From assembly GCA_001724265.1 (NCBI GenBank), contig MEDY01000205.1:30295-94294 (forward strand): 64,000 bases of DNA, written 5' to 3'. This DNA comes from Rhizaria sp. SCN 62-66. Its lineage: Eukaryota > Rhizaria, unplaced. This document shows, piece after piece, positions 32,201 through 43,038 of the stretch. The translations under genes and the position numbers were made by a program. The notes under the pieces were generated by a model that saw nothing but the letters and a program-made list of their open reading frames with translations, did no database searches and was not told the origin of the DNA. The first letter of the stretch is position 1; every line of letters begins with the position of its first letter.

Positions 32201-35200
32201 TTGTTGCTGAGACGAGAGTCAGAGATGTTGTTGTTGATGGCCGCCGCAGCCGCAGCGGCAGCAGCAGCGGCGGCTGTCGCCTTGTCAGCGAGAGAGCTAC
32301 TCGTGTCCTTGTCCTTCTTCTTACTCCTGTCGCTGTTCGCATCAGAGTCGCTGCTGCCGTTGCCGCCGGCCTTGCGGAAGGGCGCGCGCGCAAGCTCCGC
32401 CGCAGAGCGCACCGGCAAGATAGGTCGCACAAAGTTATAGTAGTGTCCGCCGTCAATGCCGCCAGAGTGTACTAGCACAGCGTGCAGATCGTACACGAGC
32501 GTCTCGGGAGCGCGCGCGCCGTCAAACGGGTCTTCAGACACCCACACGTCCGATCCACTGGCGTTGGCGCCCTTCGGCCACGCAACAATCACCTCGTTGT
32601 CCTTGTTATTGCCAGTCGCATCGGCGGCGGCGTTTGAGTTCGCCGCTGTGGGGGCAAGCGCAGGAGGCGCAGCGGGCGTCGCGGTGTTGCTGCTGCTGTT
32701 GCTGGTCGCCGCGGCATCGGCAGCGTGCAGCGTGCCAGTGAGCGTGGCCGCGTTCACGGTCACGGTTGTCGTCGCATACTTGAGCTTCTGCTGCCGCTCA
32801 CGTTCAGCCCTCGCTTTCTCACCCGTGACGTCGTCATCGGCATGGGTGTCGCGCGCAGCTCCAGGCCCAGCAGCAGCAGCAGCCGCCGCAGCAGCAGCCT
32901 CGGCTGCAGCAACCGCGGCCTGCTCGGCGATCCTCGCCGCGGCGGCCGCGATAAGCGCTAATTCCTGCGACACAAACGGTGCGAGATCGATCGACGTGGG
33001 AAACTCGAACCGGTCGTTGACTTTTTCCATACTATCGCTCATCACATCATACTGGAAGCGTTTGAGCTGGACTTGCAGCACCGGTGGCAGCCGCAGCAGG
33101 CGCGCCGAGCGCCGCATGGCCTGACGGCCAAACTTCTCAGTCTTGATCATGTTGTCGCCGTCCATGACCTCCGCCGCGAGGTACGCCTGCAGAGACTCGG
33201 CCAGTCCACGGTGGCCGCGCACAGCGAGGCTCAGGTCGTAAAAGCGCTGAATGTGCATCGTCCGCAGCGGCACGTTGAGCGCCTCTGAGCAAGTAGCTTC
33301 TAAGCCGCAGAACAGGCGCGCAACGCAGCCCTCGACGACGGAGTCCTGGGTCACGTGTTCCAGCTTATCCAGCAGCAGCCGGGAGAACTCCTGAGCGTCG
33401 TGCTGCGTAAACGCCTCCGCCGTGCCCCAGCCGAACGCGCCGGTGAGTCCGACCGTGCTCGCAGCGGTGCCGGGCCGCGACTGCATCTGGTAGAAGAGCC
33501 GCTGCATTTCGCGCGCGAACCCGCGGTCGCCCTCGGAAGCGGCGGGCACCGGCGGCAGCAGCGCTCGCAGACGCGCGCGCACGGCGGGCGAAGCACCGCG
33601 GACGGCGGCGTCGAGACGCGCGCGGAGACTGCCGCACGGGTCCGCGGCGCCCGTTTGCTGCGGGGCAAAGTAGACCATCTTGCGAAAGCGGGGGATGTGG
33701 AACAGCGCCTGCATGTAGCTGTTGAGGTAGCACGTCGCGCCCTGGTTGAACAGGCCCGCGAAGCCGCGCGCGCCCGCAGTGCCCGCGGCGAACGCGGTCG
33801 AGCGCCGGTGTGAGCGCCACTGGGCGAGCGCGGTCGCCACCGGCACGCGCGCCGCTGCGGCACGGTTGGCGAGGAATGAGCTCCGCAGCAACGCAGCGTC
33901 CTCGGCAGTCCCGGCGCGGTCGCGCGCGGCGGCAGCGACTCGGAGACAGGTGTTGCGGTACTTCTCGTGTTCAATACGCGCTTGCTTGACAGCCTCCTCG
34001 TACATGTCGTCTTCGATGTCCACGAAATCGCGGTAGCGCTCGACCGCAGCGGCAGTCAGCACGACGCGCAGCGAGAGCACCGGCACGCAGTCGGGCGACA
34101 CGTCCGCCGGCCGCATCGGATCGTCCGCGCTGACGTTGCTGTAGCTGTTGTTACTGCTCCCAGAGGCCTTGTCTTTGTCCTCCTTGTGTGAGGCGTAGAC
34201 GATCGAGGGGTGCGTTGACACAGGGTGGAACTGATCCGGGTGCGCGAAAGCTGTGGTGTAAGCCTTGGTGACAACCTCGGCGGCAGTCGAATCGAGCGCA
34301 TGGAGCGGCACCCAGTGCAGAAACCGACGCATCGCGAAGACACGTAAGTGGGCATGCAAGCCTTGTGGCTGTGGATGTGAGAGAGAGCGCAAATAAATGG
34401 GGGAAAAGCAACAACAGGGAGCCAAAAAATGTGATGTGAGAGCGAGCGGCTCAAGAGAGAGGGGTTGAGGCCATATAAAGAGATTTAACGCAGAAGATAT
34501 GTCGTGATAGGACAGCAACAACAAAAATAAAACCACATGTTCGTCAGCGAAGTGCTGAGTTGCATACGAAACGTACCGATGAAGGACAGTTTTTGCCTTG
34601 AATAAGGAACACCGAGTCAATTTTGCTGGGTGGAACTGCCGAGCTTTGCAGCGTCTCTCGGGGGAAAGCTGGCGCCAAGCCCACAGACACAGGCATCAGC
34701 GGCGGCCCCCCGTCGCGCATCACATGCAGAAAGAACATCTCTCCGCCGATGTCCCAAAACAACCGCACGCGCACCTCCACGAACTCCGTGGTCATAAACC
34801 GCGACTGCTCGCCCAGCAGCAGCAGCCCGCGGCGCGGCGGAACTGCCCCGCGCGCGCCGCGGTGCTGATGCAGGATCGCGTCGCGCAGGTGCATCGGCAG
34901 CGGAAAGACGAGGCAGGCCGCGTCCACGGTGGAGTCGTCCTCCGGGTTCAGCCCAGGGGGAGCCGAGAGGGAGCCAGTGATGTAGGGACGGACGAAATCG
35001 AGCGACAGTGTGGTTGGCACAGCGGCCACGGCAGCCGCGGCAGCCGCTTCGGGCGTGAGAAGAGCGTTGTCTGAGCCTTCGGCAGCGGTGTCTTTGCCCT
35101 CCTCGTCAGCGTCTCCAGCGGCGGCACTGGCAGAGTCTGGCCGGCCGGTGAGGTGGCGCATCTCGGCAGCGAACTCGGCCCTCGTGACGGCCGCGGGCGC

Positions 35201-38161
35201 GTAAGCCAGCGCGGTGCCCGCCGCGGCGTCGTCGTAGCCCTTGGGCACAACGTCGCGGTCGTACCAGTACTGCGAGTTGGAGCCGTCAGCTACGTCCGTC
35301 GGCAGCGGCGTCAGCGGCCGCGGGGCGCCCAGCTCGGTCAATCCGACAGCAGTCTGGCCGAGGCCACTGAGAGCGCCGCCGGCACGGAAACCAGCGCCAG
35401 TGCTGGGGGTGAGGCCGAAGGGCAGCGCTTGCACTGCGGCAAGCAACGGGGCTCCAGTCGGGAGGACACGGCCCGGCTGATTCGGCTGCGGCGGCGTCTG
35501 CTGCTGTTGCTGCTGCAATTGTTGCTGCAGTACTGGTTCTGAGAGCTCCACCGGAGGCGGCGGCAACAAGCCACAGAGGGGGGTGAGAAAAACATTATCC
35601 ACGTCGTCAGCATGTGTGGTCACAGCTGGATTCTGAGGCTGGGGATGTGGCGGAGGTACTAGATTCCGCAAAGTATAATGCAAATTCTGATCATTCCTCT
35701 GCCGTTGCTGCAGTCTCTGTTGCTGCTGCTGTTCTTGTTGTTGTCGGTTAATGCCATTGACAAGATCAAACGGATCGTATTGATCCACACCAAGGGTGCC
35801 GTCGTCGATGTTGCCGTCGTCGTCCACGTCGTACTCGAGGTCCGCACTCGGCTGCTGCTGGTTGTTGCCATACATCGCGTCGCGCTCTTGCTGATGCTGT
35901 TGTTGCTGCTGCTGCAGACGCTGCTGCTGCTGCCGCTGCTGGCGCTGCTCTGGAGTCACTATAGAGCCGTTGGCCATCTGAGCCCAGCCCTTCGGGGCCG
36001 CCAGTATCTGCTGAGATCCTGAGGCAGGCTCGAAGTTGTAGTCGTCATACGCCTCAACGCCACCGCCGTCGTCGTTGTTGTTATTGCTATGGGCGTCTCC
36101 TCCATCATCCCGGTCCGCGTCGTCGTCGCCATAGAGCGCGCTTTGCCTGTTCAGTGTCTGTGCTTGCCCAATGCCGCCGTAAGCTTGAACAACGCTGTCA
36201 CTCGGCGTCCGCGCACCGGTTTTGTTCGCAGCAGCAGCGGCGGCAGCAGCAGCAGCGGCGGCGGCAGCGGGAGAATGGGGCACTAGAGCAGCGGGAGCGG
36301 CGAGACCCCCCTGGCGGTAGCTGCCCTCAGCCCAGAGCTGATGTGTCTTGGCGCTAGCGGCGCGGCGCTCATGCTCCTTCAGCAAGTGCAGCTGCTGCTG
36401 CTGCATCTTCTGTTGCTTCTGTTGCGAACGCGCATCGGGGTGGCGGTCGCTGATCTGCACCTCAGAGCCGTCTCCCTCGTCATCAGCCACGTCGGCAGTC
36501 TTCGCAGCCTCAGCGTCAGCGTGAGGGTGAGGGTGAGAGTAGACTGCATCGTCCTCGTCGCCGTCATCGTCCCCAGAGAAGAGCGAGCGCGCTTTGTTGT
36601 TGCGAACGTTTGTCTTGTTCGCACCGCCAGGGAGGTTCGGGTTAGCAGCAAGCTCAGCGTCAGACGCGCCCTCGCTCACGGTCTCCTCGTCTTCGCTTTC
36701 GCTGTCCATCTTGCTCTTGGCGCGCTTGTTCTGGACCGGCCGCACGGGAAGCGAGCTCATGAGGTCGTGGCGGCCCATGTCACTGACCAGGCTGCTGTAT
36801 CCAGGTTTGCTCTGACTCGGAGGGCGCGGCTGCTGCGGCCGCTGCTGCGGAGGCGACAGCTCCCCTCCGTCAGCATCGGGCAAACGCTTCACCTGCTGTC
36901 CACCCCCGCTACCGCCGCCGCCGCTGCTGCTGACTGTAGGAGCACCGAGCCGCGATGACTTGGCGGCAGCGCTGTCACCGGGTGCGGCGGCCTTGCGGGG
37001 AATGCGATAGGGAGGATTCGCACCGGCGTTTGCGGTGTTGTTAGTGCCTGCAATGCTGCCAGAAATGCTGTCACCAAAGTCGCTCAACTTGTTGTTGTTT
37101 TGCTGCGCTTGCTTCATCAACTGCTGCTGTCGACTCTGTGTACTTTGCTCCAGATGCTTCTTCTGAAACAGCTAATACGCCGCTTTCTGCGAACGTAATT
37201 CCTCCTCAGTATGCCCGGAAGTCGCGTCGCCCAACCCGGAAGTCAAGCCGCTTCCGGAGGCCGTGGCGACGGCGATGGCACCGCGCGAGGGCGGAGGCAC
37301 CGGCCGCGGCAGACTGCCCGGCTGTGTCAGCTTATTGTAGAGCTGCTGCTGTTGCTGTTGTTGTTGTTGTTGGCTGACTCTGCTGCTCTCGGGGCTCGCG
37401 CGCGCGCTGCCAGCCTTACTACCGACGCTCCAAGCAGGCGCAAGTCCCGAGCCGCCGGAGCTGTAACCGGTACTGCCAGCACCGCGAGAGCCGCTCGCAG
37501 CGGCGCTTAAGCTTGTCGTAGTGGGGGCGCTGGGACCGGTGGAGCCGCGGCTGGATGCAGGAGCGGGCGCGACAGCGGGCGCGGGCGCGCGCGGGGGCGT
37601 TGGCGCGGCGGGCGCAGGCGCAGGCGTCTTAGTCATGATGTCAAACATCGTCTCGGCGTCGTTGAGGTCGAAAGGGACACTGGCAGTGTCACCGGCGGCT
37701 GTGGAGTTACGGTTACTCACCTTGCCAATATTATCGGGCGCGGTGGGAGTGCGGAAAGCGCTGACAACGTGTTTGCTGTGCTCGCGGGCGTCGAAGCGAG
37801 CAGCAGCGCTCGCGTCAGCGCCAGCGCCAGTGCCTGTGGTTGTAGCGCCTGTCGCAGCCTCAGTGGTTGCAGTGGGGGTGCGCTTCTTGGCCCTGCTGGT
37901 GCTGCTGCTGTCACCTTGATCCTCTTCGTCTGTGAACGTGTCGAGGGAGTAGGTGCTGGCAATGCGGGGCGCGGGCGCGGCCGCGGGGGCTGCAGCGGCA
38001 GCGCCGTGGCTGTGGCGCGCGTCTCTGTTCGCAGTGTTGTTGTTGTTGATAGTGTCTTCATTGTCACTGTCGTCGCTGAGGTAAATGCCGTCCGATGTGT
38101 TGTTGTAGAGCACGCTTTTACCCGCGGCGCCGTGGGGACGGTGCGGAGGGTGGCCGCTCAT
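18371..38161 (-). CDS. Giant ubiquitin-specific protease (USP7/USP47-like catalytic domain), three exons
   Basis: Exons 38161-34577, 34368-23271 and 23109-18371 join (phases 0 and 1) into 6,474 codons ending at TAA. One in-frame UAG is at codon 330 (37172-37174). The catalytic domain lies at about residues 1390-2010 and removes ubiquitin from substrates. Its Cys box is GLFNQGATCYLNSYMQALFH (Cys1408) and its His box is DLHAVLVHSGGIDGGHYYNF (His1837). A WWRFDDDSVTPV segment (about 1967) supplies the third catalytic residue. QEFSRLLLDKLE and LQVQLKRFQYD are typical of the family. Low-complexity inserts split the domain between the fingers and the His box. The N-terminal 1,195 residues are Asn/Gln/Asp-rich. 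The roughly 4,500 residues after the domain are Ala/Ser/Thr-rich with scattered globular islands and end in an acidic tail; I recognise no domain there. An alternative is that the upstream exon belongs to another gene and the protease starts at ATG 34332, but both splices fit exactly. Confidence 0.8.
23110..23270 (-). other. Intron 2 of the protease gene, containing (CAT)31
   Basis: 161 bases, donor GTACGA, acceptor GACGCCTCAG, phase 1. It joins ATC-G to CT-AGC and restores the frame between two long open stretches that are otherwise out of register. The (CAT)31 repeat lies wholly inside. Without splicing the repeat would read as poly-Met and the frame would close 41 codons after it. Confidence 0.65.
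23128..23220. repeat. (CAT)31 trinucleotide microsatellite
   Basis: Thirty-one perfect CAT units (93 bases), equal to (ATG)31 on the gene strand. This is the longest pure repeat in the window and sits within a proposed intron. Confidence 0.98.
34369..34576 (-). other. Intron 1 of the protease gene
   Basis: 208 bases, phase 0, donor GTACGT, acceptor CACATCCACAG behind a long T/C-rich tract. It joins IQGKNCPSS to PQGLHAHLRVFAMRRF. Its size and donor match those of the other introns. Confidence 0.7.
37172..37174 (-). other. In-frame UAG (codon 330) in the protease gene
   Basis: On the minus strand the codons are GCG TAT TAG CTG TTT CAG. The frame before (EEELRSQKAAY) and after (LFQKKHLEQSTQSRQQQLMK) forms one charged helical segment. 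It then stays open for more than 860 codons to the intron. Confidence 0.85.
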
Positions 38162-38932
38162 CGTGCGGAAGGGGTGCAGCCGCGACGAGAGAGCAGGGAA
38201 GTGAACGAACGAGAGAGTGGGCGCGAAGCCTGGGTGTTGATTGCGCGGGAACGAGTCTAGACTTGGACAAGACTGTGTGACCTGGCGTTAGACTGAAATG
38301 GTCTAAATATGAAACCAACAGGTAGATAGTTAGTGTTTCTGTGAGTTCGGAGTGTGATCAATGAAACACCAAGTGTTTCTATCCTACGGGAGGATGCGTG
38401 GGGGTGATCGGGATGGGAAATGAGAGGCTCGGTTCAGGGAATGTGAAGATCTCACTCGACAGGGCAATAATAGTTGCGGCTGCAGAAAATGAATATGCAC
38501 TAAAAAGAAGTAGTCGAATTAATTTAGTAGGTGCATAAGAAGTAAAAATAAACGATTGTAGGACTCACAATCTTCCTGCAAAATTGAGATCTGCCTGGCG
38601 GGAGCTAAGCCAGAGTGGGTGGAACTGTCAGGCACGAAGAGCGTTTGTGGTGAAACTGTTACAGAGGATATCTCTTGGCAGAAGAACGTCTGGAGCTTAT
38701 TACAAGTGTCATGTCTGTATTGTTTTCTTGTTTTAATTATGTAAAGCTTATAAAATCAGGTGTCTGCACACGCATACTGCTGTCGAGACGTCCTGGTGAT
38801 CACGCAAAGAGCAGAGCCCCAAACCAACAAATGGTTGCTCACTGTTATTTTGTTATATTTCTTGTTGTTGTTTCTGTTGCTTCTACAGCGACGACATATG
38901 CACCGCAACCCGGTGTCACGCGCACGGCACGC
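38162..38932. promoter_or_regulatory. Protease gene upstream region and thioredoxin gene 3' flank
   Basis: 771 bases. The first part is presumably the promoter and 5' UTR of the minus-strand protease gene. The remainder is AT-rich 3' flank of the thioredoxin-like gene. I find no coding segment with a domain, RNA gene or repeat. Confidence 0.4.
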
Positions 38933-39659
38933 TTACTTGTGAGTGGCAGTGACGATAGCGTCGACGAAGTCGCTCTTCTCGAGGCAGCCCGTGGTGTTGA
39001 CGCCCTGGAGCTTGGCCTGCTCCTTAAGTACCGAGACCGCAAGCTCAGCAATCGCCTCGCGGGTCATGTTTGCGAAGTCGAGCTTCTTAGGCGCGTTGGC
39101 CTTAATGAGCGCGCGCTCAAAGCCGTCGTCGGCAGGGTGGCCGGAGAAGACGACCTTCTTGTCGACGATGACGAAGGCGTGGGGGATGCCCTGAACGCTG
39201 TACTCGTCGCTGTACTCGGCCAAGTCGCCGGAGAGGACGTTGTAGCACATGTCAATCTTCTTGATAAAGGGCTCAATGCGCGAGACGGGCTCGTTAGAGA
39301 CGCCGATGAACTTGACGTTGGTGTACTTGCGCGAGAGCTCCGAGAGGTGGGGGATCATGCGCACGCAAGGAGGGCACCACGTGGCCCACATCTAAAGGCG
39401 AGATTTGACAGTAGTAGACAAACAATGGAAGAATTGTGTTAGTTTCTGTGTAGGTATCAATTTCGTCTTTGTGGGAGTGTTACTGATTTTGCGTTAGAGT
39501 GAGATGAAGAGGACAAAAATTGGGTTAGAAAGAGCATGTAAGGCAAAGATACGAGCTTACCTCAACAACGTAGGCGTTGCCATCGAGGACGTCGTAGGTG
39601 GAGCCCTGAATGACCTTAGCGCTGGAAGGAATAGCAAAGGCAGTGCCGCTGGTAGCCAT
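38933..39659 (-). CDS. TlpA/ResA-like thioredoxin-fold protein
   Basis: Exon 1 is 39659-39561 (33 codons from ATG) and exon 2 is 39391-38933 (152 codons plus TAA), phase 0, 185 residues. It is a thiol-disulphide redoxin: the strand NAYVVEMWATW runs into the active site WCPPC (Cys39 and Cys42). This is followed by the helix VRMIPHLSELSRKY, the strand VKFIGVSNE, the cis-Pro segment GIPHAFVIVD and a final FSGHPADDGFE strand-turn. This order is typical of TlpA/ResA-type reductases, common in bacteria, rather than of classic WCGPC thioredoxins. About 40 extra residues follow the fold at the C-terminus. As modelled there is no signal peptide; an upstream in-frame exon could add a membrane segment (see findings). 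The substrate is unknown. Confidence 0.88.
39392..39560 (-). other. Intron in the thioredoxin-like gene
   Basis: 169 bases, phase 0, donor GTAAGC, acceptor CCTTTAG. It falls exactly before the MWATWC strand, and its removal rebuilds the expected beta-strand before the active site. It is the one high-confidence intron here with a GTAAG rather than GTACG donor. Confidence 0.9.
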
Positions 39660-41134
39660 CTTGGGAAAGTGGGGGAACTGCGACGAGAGGTAGAAGGCAA
39701 GAGAAAGAGCGACGACGCAGAAGATCGGGAAGGCTGTGAGAACTGGGCGGATCTGAAGCGGTCAGATCATGCACAAAAGCGACGCAAAACGCGTGCAAGT
39801 ATTTAAACAAAAAATAAAAGAAAACAAAAAACTCAATCATCAACTTACAGCTCGTTGCACGAGCTGGAAGTACGATTGTTTAAGTTTTCCATAACGATCA
39901 AGGTCTGCTGTTTCGGTCGCTCGAGTCGACTCAAGCTTGGGCGGCGTGCTCGCTCTGACCACAAATGCATTTCGAAAATTGGTTCGTGGTGTGAACGATA
40001 AATCTGCGATTTAACGCGAATTACATTCTTTGATCGTGCATATTTTTTTATTTTCACGTTGAAACAACTTATACATACTCAGAAAAATTGTTATTTCTTG
40101 GATTTAATTCCGATTTATGGCGTTATATCTTCCGGAATGTTGGCTTTTGCTTTGTTCGCATATGCTCAACGTTTTTCGCAGATGAAGTCATGCAAATTAA
40201 TGGTATAGCCAAATGTGCGTATTGCACAGCATTATTGAGATCTAGCTAGTTGTAGAAACGCTCCGTCTGCGACAGTTGCTTACACATGCATATGTTGCCT
40301 TTTTATCAAGTCTTTAATCTGGCACATGATTTCACTTCAAGTGAGGTTCTCGCTCTATCCAGCAAAGAGTGCCCGTTAGCCGTAGAAACATGATTAAAAC
40401 GCATAAAGTGCTATGTAATTGATAATGATCTCACGTTGATTTTAGTGCAGTCGAAGAGAACCGTGTTCAAAGCTTCCTTTGTAATCCTGAACGTAGCATT
40501 TGTCCTAAACCCTTTAATTAACGCACGTGAAAAGTGAGCCCATGATAAGATAAAACAACTATCATGTTGAAGCTGCATTGTTGTGTGCTATATTTGATTT
40601 TTAGGCGTGTTCTCAAGCTTGAAGACTCGCATATCCCGGGAGAAGTGTTTTTTTGCGCCGCTTGTGCTCACAGCGCGTGGCGAAAGCAAGGGGGTGGTGG
40701 TGGCAGCAAGTGCAGTTTGTTGGCTCAAATCTTCGACTTCTAAATCGGCGGCCTTCCGTCGTGAAATTGCATCATCGATACTGTTTCCGGGCTTTTATGG
40801 CTGTTTGTTTTATAATCACTTTTAACTTTCGCGAAATGTCGTTTAACTGTGCTTAGCCTGGCCGACTCAACTCGAAACGTTTCATTGGTATCATCCGGCC
40901 CTCTTCTTCACCACTTCTCCCCACGCCCACGCGTTATGCCCTCCTTCATTCGCGCTCAAACCCGCGCACGTAGACACGTTACGTGGTCTAAATTAGTGAT
41001 AGTTTGCATCTAAGGCTCTTGCGCGCCTTTGCCCCTCTCAACCGCTCTCTGTTCTCCTGAACAGAGTGTTCTGCCACAACTTCCACAGTCTCGCTTCCGC
41101 TTCGCTGTGCGCGTGTCAGTCGTCATCACCGCGC
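39660..41134. promoter_or_regulatory. Divergent region between thioredoxin-like and myotubularin genes
   Basis: About 1.5 kb. The part nearest the thioredoxin gene (39660-40020) may contain further upstream exon sequence. From 40060 to about 40850 it is AT-rich with no convincing gene. From 40860 it is pyrimidine-rich up to the myotubularin ATG and looks like a 5' UTR. No tRNA, repeat or clear TATA box was recognised. Confidence 0.4.
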
Positions 41135-42992
41135 ATGTCTTCTCTTCCCGCGCCACCGCCGGCCCTCGCGCCGCTGCTGTGGCCGCGCGAGACTGTTCTG
41201 CTGACGGCCGGTCCAGTTCTGCTGCCTTTTCACCCCCTGCGTCCTCCATACAACACTGACAACACGTACACCAACAACGCGCATCGCTACGCCGATGCCA
41301 ACGCCTCCGCCGTCGCTGCTATCAACGCTGGTGGCAACATCAATGCTGCTGATATGTCGCAGCTGTTGCCGGAAGGCATTGCTGTGCTGAGTGCTGATGT
41401 TTTACCACCGCAGACACTGCTAAAGCCTTCCCCGTTGGCTGGCTCCGCCTCCGCCCCCGCGTCTCTAACTGCGAACTCTGACACAGCTACTACTGCTGCT
41501 GCCGCTGCGTCGAGTGAGTTTTCCGCGGTGAGTCGAGTGCGCACTGCTGTGGCAGCCGCTGCGGCCGCAGCCGCCGCCGCTGCCGCCGAGCCAGAGTCAG
41601 TTTCGGCCGCTCCAGCGGAGTCTGCATCCACTGCAACTGAGGCGGGGCCGGTCGCCAAGACAAACTCCACTGAGTCTGCGTCTGCGTCTCCGCGTCAGAG
41701 TCTGATGCCGCCACACCGGGCTGCCGTGACGGCCTCAGCCAGTGCGCCTGGCCCTGGCCGCCACAACGCCAGTCGCAACAACAACAACAGCAGCAGCAAT
41801 GACTGTGCTGGCCGCGACAGTGACAGGAATTGCGTGCCACATGCCGTCGGGTCGCTCGTTCTGACGACATTCCGCCTCCTCGTCGTCGGCCTCAACAGCT
41901 CCGCAACTGCCCCTAGCGCCTGCACTTCAAGTACCAGTGCCAGGACCAACGCCAGCGCCGGTGACTGCGAGACGCCAGAGCCAGTGGTAGAGCCAGAGTC
42001 AGGGTCAGATGCGCGTGCACGTGTGTTGTTTAGCGTGCCTCTGAGCGGACTGGCCACTGTGGACTCGATTACGCTTCCCTCGCTTGCACTCGCACTCAAC
42101 ACTCCTAGCGCTGGCTGCGACAGTCACTGCAAAACTCAGTCTCAAGCTCAAGCTCAAGCCCAGTCGCAGTCTCAGGGACTGGGGTTGTTGTGTCTCGGCA
42201 TGCGGTCACCGCACGCTTGGCAGCAGCCGCACGCGCACACTGCCATTGCCGCGACAAACACAGGCTGCGCGCACCGTGACGCCAACAACACAGCCGCAAG
42301 CACAAGTTGTGACGGCAGTGCTCAGAATACATGTCGTAACTCGAGCGCGTTCGAGAAGGCTGTGAAGGCGGGCAACACAGCCCGTGCCCGCGCGCTGCTC
42401 GCTCTTGCCTTCACTCTGGCTCCTGCTGCCGCTGCCGCAGCACTCGCTGGTGCCGCTGGAGTCGATGGAGCGACGAGGCTTGACTTTGAGCAGAGGCGGC
42501 TTAACTTGCGCGCGCTGCCGCCTCGCGTGGCTGCAGATGTGCTGCTTTCGTTCCCAACTCTCCTCCCGCTTTTTTGCGAACCCTCGCCATCGCGGGTCTC
42601 GAGTAATAACACAAGCCTGAGCACAAACGCCTGCATGACTGCGCCTGCAGCTGTAGCGGAGGCGAAGAGTGCTACCGAGACAGAGACAGAGACAGAGACT
42701 GCCAACTCCGGTGTCATAGTTACCCTAGAGGAAAAAGCCAAGGCAGAGGCTGAGGCTAAGGCTGAAGCTGAGGCTAAGGCTGAAGCTGATGCGACGGCCG
42801 CCGCCGCTGTTGCCGCCGCTGCTGCCGCCGTATGTACCAGCGCTGCAGTGGCGAATGCATTGCGCACGCCGGCCCTCTGGAGCGAAGGCTGTGGCACGGT
42901 CGTTCTGGCCTTTGTACCGCCGCCATCGCACAGTGTAAACCCCAACCCCAACGCCAGCGCCAGTGCCGGCGGTAATGCTGCTCACGGTCACC

Positions 42993-43038
<46 letters not shown>

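Noticed and set aside
34544-37120. Independent gene ending at 34544
   Set aside because: Its last codons are intron sequence after a GTACGT donor. The splice to 34368 continues into the protease frame, and upstream it is continuous with 38161 through a UAG.
38675-39442. Plus-strand 255-codon ORF over the thioredoxin-like gene
   Set aside because: Most of it is antisense to the clearly conserved redoxin exon, and the rest is AT-rich flank.
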